Assembly: GCA_031423955.1 (NCBI GenBank)
Contig: JANPGJ010000049.1
Coordinates: 1-20,858 of the forward strand
Source: JAEUOS01 sp031423955
GTDB lineage: Bacteria; Pseudomonadota; Gammaproteobacteria; Burkholderiales; JAEUOS01
Direction of reading: 5' to 3'
Length of the DNA stretch: 20,858 bases
Under the pieces are notes generated by a model. It did not search any database, was not told the origin of the DNA, and was given only the letters and a program-made list of their open reading frames with translations. Made by a program: the position numbers and the translations under genes. Positions 7,811 to 14,739 of this stretch are shown here, in pieces; the stretch's first letter is position 1; every line of letters begins with the position of its first letter.

Positions 7811-8779
7811 TCACTCCGGCTTGATGCCGGCTGCCTTCATCAGCGCGGCATAGCGCTCGATGTCCTGCTTGACGATCGCCGCCATCTCTTCGGGCCGGTT
7901 GCCGACCGGGTCGCCCTCGCCGTCGCGCTCGGCGGCCTGGCGGAACTTGGGCGTATTGATCACCTTGACGACCGCTGCGCGCATGCGGTTCACGATTTCC
8001 GGCGGCGTGCGCGCCGGAAACCACACCGCAGGGGTGACGCCGGCCTCGAAATCGGCATAGGTCTCGGCGACCGCCGGCACGTTGGGCAGCGCCTTCGAGC
8101 GGGTCGCCCCGCTCACCGCAATGGCGCGCAGGCGCGCCGACTTGATGTGACCGAGCACCGAGTTGATGCCTGAAAAGTAAAGCTGCACATGGCCGCCAAG
8201 CAGGTCGGCGAGTGCCGGGGCGCCGCCCTTGTACGGCACATGGGTCATTTTCACGCCGCCGCGCAACTCGAGCTGGACGCCCGCAAGGTGCGCCATGCCA
8301 CCGGTGCCGAACGAGGCATAGCTGATCCGGCCCGGCTGCTCTTTCGCCAGACGCACGATGTCGGCCACGGTCTCGGCCGCGAATCCGGGGTGCGCCACCA
8401 GCAGCAGGGGCACCGCGTTGATCACCGTCACCGGGGCGAAATCGTCGATCGGGTGGTAGGGCAACACCTTCACCGCGGCCGGATTGCCGGCATGGGCGGA
8501 GAGTGTGCTGACCAGGAAGGTGTAGCCATCCGGCGCCGCCTTGGCGACCACCTCGGTGCCGATAATGCCGTTGGCGCCGCCGCGATTGTCCACGGTGACC
8601 GGTTGGCCCAGGTCGGCGGCGAGATCCTCGACCAGCCGGCGGCCGCTGAAATCGACACTGCCCCCGGCCGGATAGGGAATCACCATGCGGATCGGGCGCG
8701 ACGGCCACGGCTGCGCGGCCGCGGGCAGGGCGGTCAGCAGGCCAAGTGCGAGCGTACATGCGGCAACGATGGTTCGCAT
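7811..8779 (-). CDS. TctC/Bug-family solute-binding protein
   Basis: A complete 322-residue periplasmic binding protein of the TctC family. The signal peptide MRTIVAACTLALGLLTALPA ends at about AAAQ. It is followed by the ligand loop PYPAGGSVDFSGR, then DNRGGANGIIG, VLPYHPIDDFAPVT, HVPYKGGAPALADLLGG and, in the third region, AVWFPARTPPEIVNRM. The last segment differs from the usual W-x-G-x-x-A-P-A-G-T. The ATG at 8779 is preferred over a TTG 18 bases upstream because an AGGAG lies at 8794-8790, ten bases before it. This is the last gene of a three-gene minus-strand set, after the carboxymuconolactone-decarboxylase-like gene (72 bases between them). Ligand unknown. Confidence 0.92.
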   Translation of the reverse strand: MRTIVAACTLALGLLTALPAAAQPWPSRPIRMVIPYPAGGSVDFSGRRLVEDLAADLGQPVTVDNRGGANGIIGTEVVAKAAPDGYTFLVSTLSAHAGNPAAVKVLPYHPIDDFAPVTVINAVPLLLVAHPGFAAETVADIVRLAKEQPGRISYASFGTGGMAHLAGVQLELRGGVKMTHVPYKGGAPALADLLGGHVQLYFSGINSVLGHIKSARLRAIAVSGATRSKALPNVPAVAETYADFEAGVTPAVWFPARTPPEIVNRMRAAVVKVINTPKFRQAAERDGEGDPVGNRPEEMAAIVKQDIERYAALMKAAGIKPE

Positions 8780-8851
8780 CACGGGTGGACTCCTCAACGG
8801 TCCGCATCGACGACCATGCGGGATTACTACTTCGGGCAGACCTCCCCGATT

Positions 8852-9529
8852 TCACCTGCCCTGTTTCAATATCGGCAACGGCGGCTTGCCGCCCGGCACC
8901 GGGGTGCGATCGACGTTGAGGGTCATCGACACCAGGACGTAGTAGCCGTTCACCGCGATCAGGTCCATCACGCCCTGCTCGCCGAACTTGTCGACCGCCG
9001 CCTTGTAGGTGGCGTCGCTGACTTGATGGTTGACGTGCATTTCGCGCGAGAAGTCGTAGACGATGGTTTCGTCGTCCTTCATGTTGGCCGGCCGCCTGCC
9101 CTGCGCCAGGTCCTCCGCCACCTTTGGATCGAGGCCGCCGGCCAGCGCCAGCCGGTGGTGCGCCACCCACTCGTATTGCGAGGTCCAGTGGCGCGCGGTC
9201 ACCAGGATGGCGAACTCGTTCAGGCGCGCCGACAGCGAGCTCTTGAAACGGATATGGCTGCCGAGCTTTTGCAGGTGGTCAGCCAGCTCGGGACTGCGCA
9301 GCCATACGTTGAACGGGCTGCCGATGGTGGTGGCGGACGCGGTGGCGGAACTGTTGCCGGTGGCGGCGCGCGGCCCGGAGCGGATGGCGTCTGCCACCGA
9401 ACGTTGCGCCGGCGTCATCTCGTCGAGTGGAATCAGGCGGAAGCGGCGTTCGCTTTCCTGGGCGCCGACGGAAACCGCCATGCCTGCCATCAACACAACT
9501 GCGATCAGCCAATCGGTTCTTCCCTGCAT
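8852..9529 (-). CDS. Exported carboxymuconolactone decarboxylase (AhpD-fold) family protein
   Basis: A 225-residue protein of the carboxymuconolactone decarboxylase/AhpD fold with an N-terminal signal peptide (MQGRTDWLIAVVLMAGMAVS, cleavage probably after VGA). The core motif NEFAILVTARHWTSQYEWVA followed by HHRLALAGGL is typical of the subfamily that lacks the CxxC redox pair of AhpD. Candidate active-site residues are Glu105, His114, Glu120 and His124/His125. A second helical repeat follows near 155-205. The ATG at 9529 has AGGAG at 9540-9536, and starting there gives a clean signal sequence; the longer open frame upstream runs into the neighbouring gene and is not used. Members are often annotated generically and the substrate is unknown. 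It lies 55 bases downstream of the TGA-containing thioredoxin-fold gene and is probably co-transcribed with it. Confidence 0.85.
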   Translation of the reverse strand: MQGRTDWLIAVVLMAGMAVSVGAQESERRFRLIPLDEMTPAQRSVADAIRSGPRAATGNSSATASATTIGSPFNVWLRSPELADHLQKLGSHIRFKSSLSARLNEFAILVTARHWTSQYEWVAHHRLALAGGLDPKVAEDLAQGRRPANMKDDETIVYDFSREMHVNHQVSDATYKAAVDKFGEQGVMDLIAVNGYYVLVSMTLNVDRTPVPGGKPPLPILKQGR

Positions 9530-9584
9530 TCCTGTCTCCTGGTCTTGTGTTTGCCCAAATGCGGGCAGGCCTTGTTTCAACCTT

Positions 9585-10685
9585 CTATGGACGCCACGGC
9601 TCGCTGTAGTTCTCCGCACCACTCGCACGGACATCGGCCAGCCAGTCGCCGGCATAGGGCCAGGCGTCGGGCGCATCGGGGTTCGGGCCCTGCCAGAAAC
9701 GCGCCAGCGGTCCGTCGCCGACTTTTTCGAGTGACCATGCCTGGCGGCGAAAGGTCCAGCTTTCCGGCACCAGGCGATGCGCCTCGCGAAAATGCGGAAT
9801 CGCCGCCGCATGATGGCCGTCGATCTCCAGTTGGCTGGCAAGCGCGAAGTGGGCGTGGCCCAGCGCGCGATCGCGATCGCGCGGGCGCGAGCGTTCGACC
9901 ACCTGGTCCGGCGACAGGGCGAAGCGGCTGGCGGCGCCGTGCTCGACCCAGTCGCGCAGGGCGGCGTGATAGCCGGCGGCGTCCTTCCTGATCTTCGCGG
10001 CCTCGGTCATGATGTCGACGAAACGCTGCGGTACCTGGCCCGGCATGCTGAAGCCCGGAGCGCTGGCGGCAGTGCGCGGCGGCGCCGGCGCGGCTTCGGC
10101 CGGGCGTACGATCATGCCCTGCTCGTCGATCCACACGCTGCTTGGAATGTTGATCACGCCGAACAGGTCGGCCAGCACATGATGGCGGTCGATCAATGAC
10201 GGGTGTTCCGGTTTGGCCGCTTCGATGAAGGCGCGGCAGCCATCGTTGCCCAGCGTGTCGAGGCCGACGGTGACCAGTTCGAACCCCTTGGGTTGCAGTT
10301 CGTTGCGCAGTGCCTGCCACACGGGCAGGTCGCGGGAGCAGCCTCAGTACGGTGCCCAGGCGAACAGCAATACCTTCTTGCCCTTGAGGCTCGACAGGCG
10401 GAACTCCCGGCCGTCGAGATCAGGCAAGCGCAACTCCGGCGCCTGCGCGGTGGTCAGTGCGCGCGAACCGATCGAGGCCGGTCCCAGCGCCCACAGCCCG
10501 TGTTCGGGTGCGGCGGCCAGCGGCATGCCGAGATCATTGGCGACGCTGGCAACGTCGATCGAATCGCCGGCCGGATGCGACAACGGAATGCACACCTCGC
10601 CCTTGCAGGCGCCCTCGGGTTTCAGGGTCCAGCCAGTCCCGGCTTCGAACTCGGCTTTCGGAACCTTCAGTGATCGCAGCAACAT
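9585..10685 (-). CDS. Thioredoxin-fold (ResA/redoxin-like) protein with in-frame TGA: candidate selenoprotein
   Basis: Read through a TGA at 10346-10344, this is a 366-residue protein. Before the TGA it has an N-terminal region with two cysteines (CKGEVC, Cys27 and Cys32), then a redoxin start (APELRLPDLDGREFRLSSLKG) and the strand KKVLLFAWAPY. The TGA is residue 114, followed by GCSRDLPVWQALRNEL and the rest of a thioredoxin fold (FELVTVGLD; FGVINIPSSVWIDEQGMIV with the cis-Pro region). It ends with a TPR-like helical region (ALASQLEIDGHHAAAIPHF). The TGA is exactly where thioredoxin-fold enzymes place their attacking cysteine, one residue before Cys116. Both halves are in one frame and look intact. 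The ATG at 10685 follows GAGG at about 10698-10695; there is no signal peptide. A hairpin matching the bacterial SECIS model follows the TGA. Without selenocysteine insertion the product would stop at 113 residues. Confidence 0.82.
10306..10343 (-). promoter_or_regulatory. Candidate bacterial SECIS element after the TGA codon
   Basis: Directly after the TGA (10346-10344) the minus strand can fold into a hairpin. CCTGCC (10329-10324) pairs perfectly with GGCAGG (10318-10313) around the five-base loop CGTGT (10323-10319). An outer CGC/GCG pair (10334-10332 with 10308-10306) extends it across a small internal loop. Twenty bases separate the TGA from the apical loop, and the loop has a G at its second position. 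Both agree with the published bacterial SECIS model as I know it: a loop of 3-14 bases, 16-37 bases from the UGA, with a G among the first two loop bases. In RNA it would recruit SelB with Sec-tRNA. Folding was done by eye. Confidence 0.7.
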
Positions 10686-10978
10686 GATGGAGCGCCTCGT
10701 AAAAGGTGAATGGAAAGAAAGCAACGAGTCTAACCGGGATGGCCGCAGTCTTGCGCGGTGCCCGCGGCAGCGCGCCGCCAGCCGGGCGCGTGCCGACTCC
10801 GATAGTCCATTCGGCACATGTGCTGGGGCTCGCCCAAAAACACGCTGTCATGTCGTGCCCTTAATCTGCAGCGCGGCCACGGAAACTGTTCAGCATGACG
10901 GTTGTGTCGCATGGACGGGCCCTGTGCCTGGACGCGACCGTGCAGGCTCTCGCGAAACCGCCCTGATGGATCATTCGA
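10686..10978. other. Divergent intergenic region with nested inverted repeats
   Basis: This lies between the divergently transcribed selenoprotein candidate and the DNRLRE gene and should hold both promoters. I see no convincing sigma-70 promoter and no small gene. Two dyads are present: GTGCCGA at 10790-10796 pairing with TCGGCAC at 10811-10817, and the 10-base palindrome GCACATGTGC at 10814-10823. Confidence 0.4.
10790..10823. repeat. Two overlapping inverted repeats, possible operator
   Basis: Seven-base arms GTGCCGA and TCGGCAC with a 14-base spacer overlap a perfect 10-base palindrome, GCACATGTGC. They lie about 105 bases upstream of the selenoprotein candidate and 155 bases upstream of the DNRLRE gene. 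A regulator binding site is possible, but in GC-rich DNA repeats of this size also occur by chance. Confidence 0.25.
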
Positions 10979-11785
10979 ATGGCGCATTCATCGTTCCTCA
11001 ACACCCTTTGGCTGACGATTGCCTTGTTCACTGGTACGGCCGTCGCGGCCGACCAGACCGTCACGCTGATCGCTACCCGTGACGCCAGCATCTATCACGG
11101 CCTGCCCGGCAGCGATACCCTGGCAGATGGCTCCGGCCCGTACTTGTGGACCTCGGTCACCGCCGAAGGCCTGGTGCGGCGCGCACTCCTGAAGTTCGAC
11201 TTGTCGGCGATTCCTGCGGGCGCGGTGGTCAGGCAGGTCACCCTGACGCTTTGGGAATCGCGCTCGCGCGGTGACCACAACATCGCGCTGCACCGCCTGC
11301 TCGCCAATTGGGGCGAGGGTCCGGCGAACGCGGGCGGTTCCGGAGCGGGGGCGCCTGCTGCGAGCGGCGACAGCACCTGGTCGCATCGCATCTACCCAGG
11401 CACGCCGTGGAACACGCCGGGCGGCGAATTCGATCCGGTGGCGAGCGCAGTGCAGCTTGTCGGCAGTGCCGATGCAAGCTATTCCTGGAGCGGCGCGCTG
11501 CCGGCCGGCGGCGGTGCGGCGCCGCGCATCGTCATCGACGTTCAATCATGGGTCAACGCGCCGACCGGCAATCATGGCTGGATCATGATCGGCAACGAGA
11601 CCACGCCGCAGAACGCGAAACGGTTTGAAAGCCGCAACAGCGGGTTTGACGTGCGCAAGCCGCAGTTGACCCTTGTCTACAGCGAACCGGTGGTCGTGGC
11701 GGAAGGCGATGTGCCGTTGCCGGCGTGGGCGCTGGTCATGTTGGCGTCGATGTTGATCGCAAGCGGTTGGCGGCGTTTCAGGTAG
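10979..11785 (+). CDS. DNRLRE-domain protein, exported, with C-terminal sorting-like tail
   Basis: A 268-residue exported protein. The signal peptide covers about residues 1-24 (TLWLTIALFTGTAVAA, then DQTV). The body is a DNRLRE-type carbohydrate-binding-like beta domain: DASIYHGLPGSDTLADGSGP, followed by LVRRALLKFDLSAIPAGAVV and VTLTLWE. The C-terminus VPLPAWALVMLASMLIASGW followed by RRFR (residues 245-268) has a short proline motif, one transmembrane segment and a basic end. This tripartite layout belongs to PEP-CTERM/IPTL-CTERM-like sorting tails recognised by exosortase-type systems; the exact class is not certain. The ATG at 10979 has only a weak upstream purine stretch. It is a lone gene, convergent with the glycosyltransferase-like gene, and its function is probably structural or surface-related. 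Confidence 0.8.
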   Translation: MAHSSFLNTLWLTIALFTGTAVAADQTVTLIATRDASIYHGLPGSDTLADGSGPYLWTSVTAEGLVRRALLKFDLSAIPAGAVVRQVTLTLWESRSRGDHNIALHRLLANWGEGPANAGGSGAGAPAASGDSTWSHRIYPGTPWNTPGGEFDPVASAVQLVGSADASYSWSGALPAGGGAAPRIVIDVQSWVNAPTGNHGWIMIGNETTPQNAKRFESRNSGFDVRKPQLTLVYSEPVVVAEGDVPLPAWALVMLASMLIASGWRRFR

Positions 11786-11809
11786 ATGCCACTTGTGGTT
11801 GGCCGCTGT

Positions 11810-11843
11810 GCGGCGCGCGACACTGGCCGGCGCGCAGCGCCGC
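11810..11843. terminator. Candidate bidirectional hairpin between convergent genes
   Basis: GCGGCG (11810-11815) pairs with CGCCGC (11838-11843), and the inner CGCG (11816-11819) pairs with CGCG (11831-11834), leaving a CAG bulge and an 11-base loop. It fills most of the 58-base gap between the stop codons of two converging genes. There is no T-run on either strand, so it is a weak intrinsic terminator at best. Confidence 0.35.
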
Positions 11844-12695
11844 TCACCTGCTGCCGGGCTGCCCGTCGCGCCCCATCCGGAGCATTGCCGCGATCTCGGT
11901 TTCGTAAGCGCTCAACCGGGCATCGGTGAAATAGCGCCGGTACAAAAGCGGGCCACGGCGCATCGCTTCGGCGATTTTTTGCGCCGGCAGGTCGCGGAAG
12001 AACGGCAGGTTCATGGTGTCGATGGTGATCTGCTTCAATCGATAGGTCGATGCGGTCCGGGGCTGCGTGCGGTAGTCGAGTTCACAGGTGGCCAGACCGT
12101 TCGACCACAGATGCAGGCACAGCACCAGTTCGCCACCGCAGTTCGGTGCCTGCCCGATCGGTGCGGCGCGCAGGGCGGCAAGCGGCACCGCCATGAAGCC
12201 GCTCTGGATATCCGGTGCATCGTCAAGGTCGACCACTGGCTCGTCGATCAGTCCGAGCAGCAATGCGTTCGAGAAAGCCTCCCAGAACAGCCGCGAATCG
12301 GCGCTGATCTCGTCTTCGGCGCGCAGTTCTATCTGGTCGCGCCGCCCGATCCACAGCGCATCCGGCCGCGTCATGCAGCGCTCGACCGCCTGCTCGATGC
12401 TGGCGGAATCCATCGGATCGTCGGCGTCGAGCAGCAGCACCGGCATGTCGCTGTCCGGCAGCAGTTCGGTGGCCTGCGCGATCGCTCCCCATTTGCCAAG
12501 CGGGGCTGCGTAGTGGCGCGACACGATCTGCAGGCCCGGCCGCGCGCTGAGCGTCGGTTGCCGGCCTTGCGTGACCAGGGCGACGGTGGTCCGGATTGCT
12601 GAGGGTATGCGCGCGAGCGTGCGGTCGAGCAGGGCCTCCGCTTCGTCGCTGCGGATCAGCGCCGGCACGATGAAGCCGATGCGGTCGTGGCTCAC
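11844..12695 (-). CDS. Glycosyltransferase-like (GT-A fold) protein
   Basis: A 283-residue cytoplasmic protein resembling small family-2-type glycosyltransferases. The start DRIGFIVPALIRSDEAEALL is the first strand of the nucleotide-binding half. LLPDSDMPVLLLDADDPMDS contains a DxD-type acidic motif (Asp90-Ala-Asp92-Asp93) at the usual position for sugar-nucleotide and metal binding. A later GGELVLCLHLW stretch is also visible. The start is a GTG at 12695 with GAGG in the last bases of the upstream dioxygenase gene. The gap to that gene's stop is only six bases, so the two are co-translated. A glycosyltransferase is unexpected downstream of a catabolic dioxygenase. The acceptor is unknown and the family assignment rests on the fold motifs only. 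Confidence 0.65.
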   Translation of the reverse strand: MSHDRIGFIVPALIRSDEAEALLDRTLARIPSAIRTTVALVTQGRQPTLSARPGLQIVSRHYAAPLGKWGAIAQATELLPDSDMPVLLLDADDPMDSASIEQAVERCMTRPDALWIGRRDQIELRAEDEISADSRLFWEAFSNALLLGLIDEPVVDLDDAPDIQSGFMAVPLAALRAAPIGQAPNCGGELVLCLHLWSNGLATCELDYRTQPRTASTYRLKQITIDTMNLPFFRDLPAQKIAEAMRRGPLLYRRYFTDARLSAYETEIAAMLRMGRDGQPGSR

Positions 12696-12701
12696 GCGGC
12701 C

Positions 12702-13604
12702 TCAAGCGGCGTGCATCGGTTGCGCCTGCGCCTCTCGCGTATTGCCGACATCGGACACGGTGGCACGATGCATGTCGCGCTTCCAGCGCCGTTCGTCGTA
12801 TTCGGTGCCGCGATGCATGGTGCAGCGGTTGTCCCACATCACCAGGTCGTTGGCGCGCCAGCGGTGGGTGTGCACGAACTGCCGCTGGGTGGCATGCGCC
12901 ATCAGTTCGGCGATCAGCGCCAGGGCGTCGGCGTCGGCCATGCCGATCACCCGGAACGCATGGGCGGCGAGATAGAGCGAGCGGCGCCCGCTTTCGGGAA
13001 TCGTGCGCACCAGCAACTGCAGCGCGCCGGGCAGTGCGGCGCGCTCGCGCTCGGAGTAGTCGGTGAAGCCGATCGAGGCGCGCGAATGAAAAATCGAATG
13101 TTCAGCCACCAGGCTATCGAGGCGCCGCTGCATTGCCGGTGGCAGTGCGTCCCAGGCGGCACGCAGGTCGGCGAACTGGGTGTGGCCGCCGATCGGCGCG
13201 ACCTGCCGCGAGTAGAGCAGCGAGGCGCGTGCCGGCACATGGCGAAAGCTGCTGTCGGTATGCCACAGGCGGTTGGCCAGGCCCGACTGGCGCTTGCGGC
13301 TTTCCGCCGGCAGGATGCGGTTGTCGTGATCGAGGTTGGAAACGTCGGAAATGCGGCCGTCGATGCGGTCTTTCTTGACTTCGTCGGCGTAGGAATTGAT
13401 GTTCGGCTCCAGCGGGCCGAACAGGCTGGCGAAAGCCACATGCTGGTCGGAGTTGATTTGCTGCGCCGGAAACACCAGCACGGCGTATTTCCAGAATGCC
13501 GCCTCGATCGCCTTGAGGTTCTCGACCGACACCGGTTGCGCGAGGTCGACGTCGCCGATCTCGGCGCCGAAATCCGGCGTGAACGGGTAGATGCTGATGC
13601 TCAT
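12702..13604 (-). CDS. TfdA-like Fe(II)/2-oxoglutarate-dependent dioxygenase (TauD/TfdA family)
   Basis: A 300-residue non-haem iron dioxygenase that uses 2-oxoglutarate. The facial triad is present: His115 and Asp117 in NRLWHTDSSF and His264 in MWDNRCTMHRGTEYD, with Arg276/Arg280 nearby for the 2-oxoglutarate carboxylate. Several stretches closely follow 2,4-D dioxygenase TfdA (287 residues) as I remember it, including DLRAAWDALP, AEHSIFHSR with TDYSE, and HATQRQFVHTHRW followed by DLVMWDNRC. Its substrate could therefore be an aryloxy- or alkyl-substituted acid, cleaved by hydroxylation next to an ether oxygen, but this is inference. The ATG at 13604 has AGAGGG at 13617-13612, which overlaps the stop of the upstream TctC gene. 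TctC, dioxygenase and glycosyltransferase thus form a tight three-gene unit. Confidence 0.9.
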   Translation of the reverse strand: MSISIYPFTPDFGAEIGDVDLAQPVSVENLKAIEAAFWKYAVLVFPAQQINSDQHVAFASLFGPLEPNINSYADEVKKDRIDGRISDVSNLDHDNRILPAESRKRQSGLANRLWHTDSSFRHVPARASLLYSRQVAPIGGHTQFADLRAAWDALPPAMQRRLDSLVAEHSIFHSRASIGFTDYSERERAALPGALQLLVRTIPESGRRSLYLAAHAFRVIGMADADALALIAELMAHATQRQFVHTHRWRANDLVMWDNRCTMHRGTEYDERRWKRDMHRATVSDVGNTREAQAQPMHAA

Positions 13605-13615
13605 GGCGAGGCCCT

Positions 13616-14575
13616 CTATTCGGGAGTGAGTCCGACGTCCTTGACCACTTTCGCCCACTTGGACAAATCGCGGCGAATGAAGGCGGCGAACTCCTCGGCG
13701 CTACCGGTGGCGGCTTCGGCTCCCTGCGATTCCAGCCATTTTTGCAGCGCCGGGTCACGCATGATCGCCACCAGTTCACGGTTGAGCGCGGTGATGACCG
13801 GCTCCGGCGTGCCGGCCGGCGCCAGGATGCCGAACCAGTTGTATTTCTCGAAGCCGGCCACGCCCGCCTCGTTAAGCGTCGGCACCTCGGGCAGCAGCGG
13901 CCAGCGCCGCGCGCCGGTGACCGCGAGCGCGCGCAGCTTGCCGCTTTTCACGTGTGGCGCCGCGGTATCGTTGAACATCATCTGGATCTGCCCGCCCAGC
14001 AGGTCGGTCAGGGCCGGCGCCGTGCCCTTGTAGGGCACATGGGTCATGCGGGTGCCGGTGGCGCCCTTGAGCATCTCGCCGGCCAGGTGGCTGACGCCGC
14101 CGCTGCCGGTGGACCCGTAGTTGATTTGATCCGGTTTGGACTTGGCCAAGGCGATCAGTTCATTCACGTTGTTGACCGCCACCCCCGGGTGCACCACCAG
14201 AATGCTCTGGCTCTCGACGATCAGGGTCACCGGCGCCAGCTCAGTCAGCGGGTCGAACGGCAGCGATTTGTAGACCAGGGTGTTCAAGCCCACCGTGGCG
14301 TTGTTGCCGATATACAGGGTGTAGCCGTCGGCCGGCGACTTGGCGGCCTTGGCCGCGCCGATGTTGCCGCCGCCGCCCGGTACGTTATGCACCACGACTG
14401 GTTGCTTCAGGCGCTCGCCCAGCGGTTTGGCGACTGCGCGCGCCAACGCGTCGGTCAGGCCGCCGGGCGGATACGCGACGATCAGTTGCAGCGGCTTTTC
14501 CGGCCACGCTGCTTCGGCGAGAGTGGCGCAGCCGGCCAGTAGCGTGACAATCGCGATTGCATGCAGGCGTCGCAT
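13616..14575 (-). CDS. TctC/Bug-family solute-binding protein, possible lipoprotein
   Basis: A complete 319-residue TctC-family binding protein. Family landmarks in order are AYPPGGLTDALAR (ligand loop with Asp), NVPGGGGNIGAAKAAKSPAD, SLPFDPLTELAPVT, STGSGGVSHLAGE, HVPYKGTAPALTDLLGG and FEKYNWFGILAPAGT. The signal peptide MRRLHAIAIVTLLAGCATLA contains LAGC at residues 13-16, a good lipobox, so the protein may be lipid-anchored at Cys16. A normal cleavage after AEA (residue 22) is the alternative. The ATG at 14575 has GGAG at 14584-14581; the longer open frame upstream lacks a signal sequence at its start. The gene leads the operon with the TfdA-like dioxygenase and probably delivers its substrate. 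A TAGAAT -10-like element lies at 14603-14598. Confidence 0.92.
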   Translation of the reverse strand: MRRLHAIAIVTLLAGCATLAEAAWPEKPLQLIVAYPPGGLTDALARAVAKPLGERLKQPVVVHNVPGGGGNIGAAKAAKSPADGYTLYIGNNATVGLNTLVYKSLPFDPLTELAPVTLIVESQSILVVHPGVAVNNVNELIALAKSKPDQINYGSTGSGGVSHLAGEMLKGATGTRMTHVPYKGTAPALTDLLGGQIQMMFNDTAAPHVKSGKLRALAVTGARRWPLLPEVPTLNEAGVAGFEKYNWFGILAPAGTPEPVITALNRELVAIMRDPALQKWLESQGAEAATGSAEEFAAFIRRDLSKWAKVVKDVGLTPE

Positions 14576-14597
14576 GTGGTCTCCGTGGGTTTCGGAC

Positions 14598-14603
14598 ATT
14601 CTA
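14598..14603 (-). promoter_or_regulatory. Candidate -10 element for the TctC/TfdA-like operon
   Basis: TAGAAT on the minus strand matches the sigma-70 -10 consensus in five of six bases and ends 22 bases before the start codon at 14575. No good -35 hexamer lies 16-18 bases upstream, so this is only suggestive. Confidence 0.25.
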
Positions 14604-14643
14604 GCGATGCGCTCGCAAACCTGCGCGGCGCAGGTGACCTGGT

Positions 14644-14664
14644 GCAAGTTTGCTGCGCGCTTGC
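14644..14664. repeat. Inverted repeat GCAAG-N11-CTTGC, possible upstream activator site
   Basis: A perfect five-base dyad with an 11-base spacer lies about 50 bases upstream of the sigma-54-like element and also within the upstream region of the divergent TctC gene. Nearby TTGC-containing direct repeats (for example around 14661-14671 and 14683-14692) add to the pattern. LysR-type and sigma-54 activator sites often look like this, but no regulator gene is present in the window to assign it to. Confidence 0.25.
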
Positions 14665-14714
14665 GGAAACCATTTGCTTGCGTGGCGAAACCGCGCTCTG
14701 CTAAATTGACAGGC

Positions 14715-14729
14715 TGGCATGACAATGGC
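14715..14729 (+). promoter_or_regulatory. Candidate sigma-54 (-24/-12) promoter of the Rieske operon
   Basis: TGGCATG-ACAA-TGGC agrees with the sigma-54 consensus TGGCACG-N4-TTGC at nine of eleven positions. The invariant GG (14716-14717) and GC (14728-14729) have exactly the required ten-base separation. A TTGACA sigma-70-like -35 (14706-14711) overlaps it, with only a poor -10 (CGCAAT at 14729-14734); both would start transcription near 14741. Sigma-54 promoters are common for aromatic degradation genes. Confidence 0.45.
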
Positions 14730-14739
14730 GCAATGAGCG

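Noticed and set aside
8189..9991. Long open frame of 600 codons on the plus strand
   Set aside because: It is antisense to the TctC, carboxymuconolactone-decarboxylase-like and redoxin genes, with composition typical of shadow frames.
10344..10346. Reading the TGA as an ordinary stop in a pseudogene, or as two separate genes
   Set aside because: The TGA is exactly at the redox-active residue, both sides are in frame without other damage, and a SECIS-like hairpin follows. The second half alone lacks a ribosome binding site and starts mid-fold.
10686..10817. GTG start at 10817 extending the selenoprotein candidate by 44 residues
   Set aside because: The extension is arginine-rich, has no family similarity and overlaps an inverted repeat; the ATG at 10685 is preferred.
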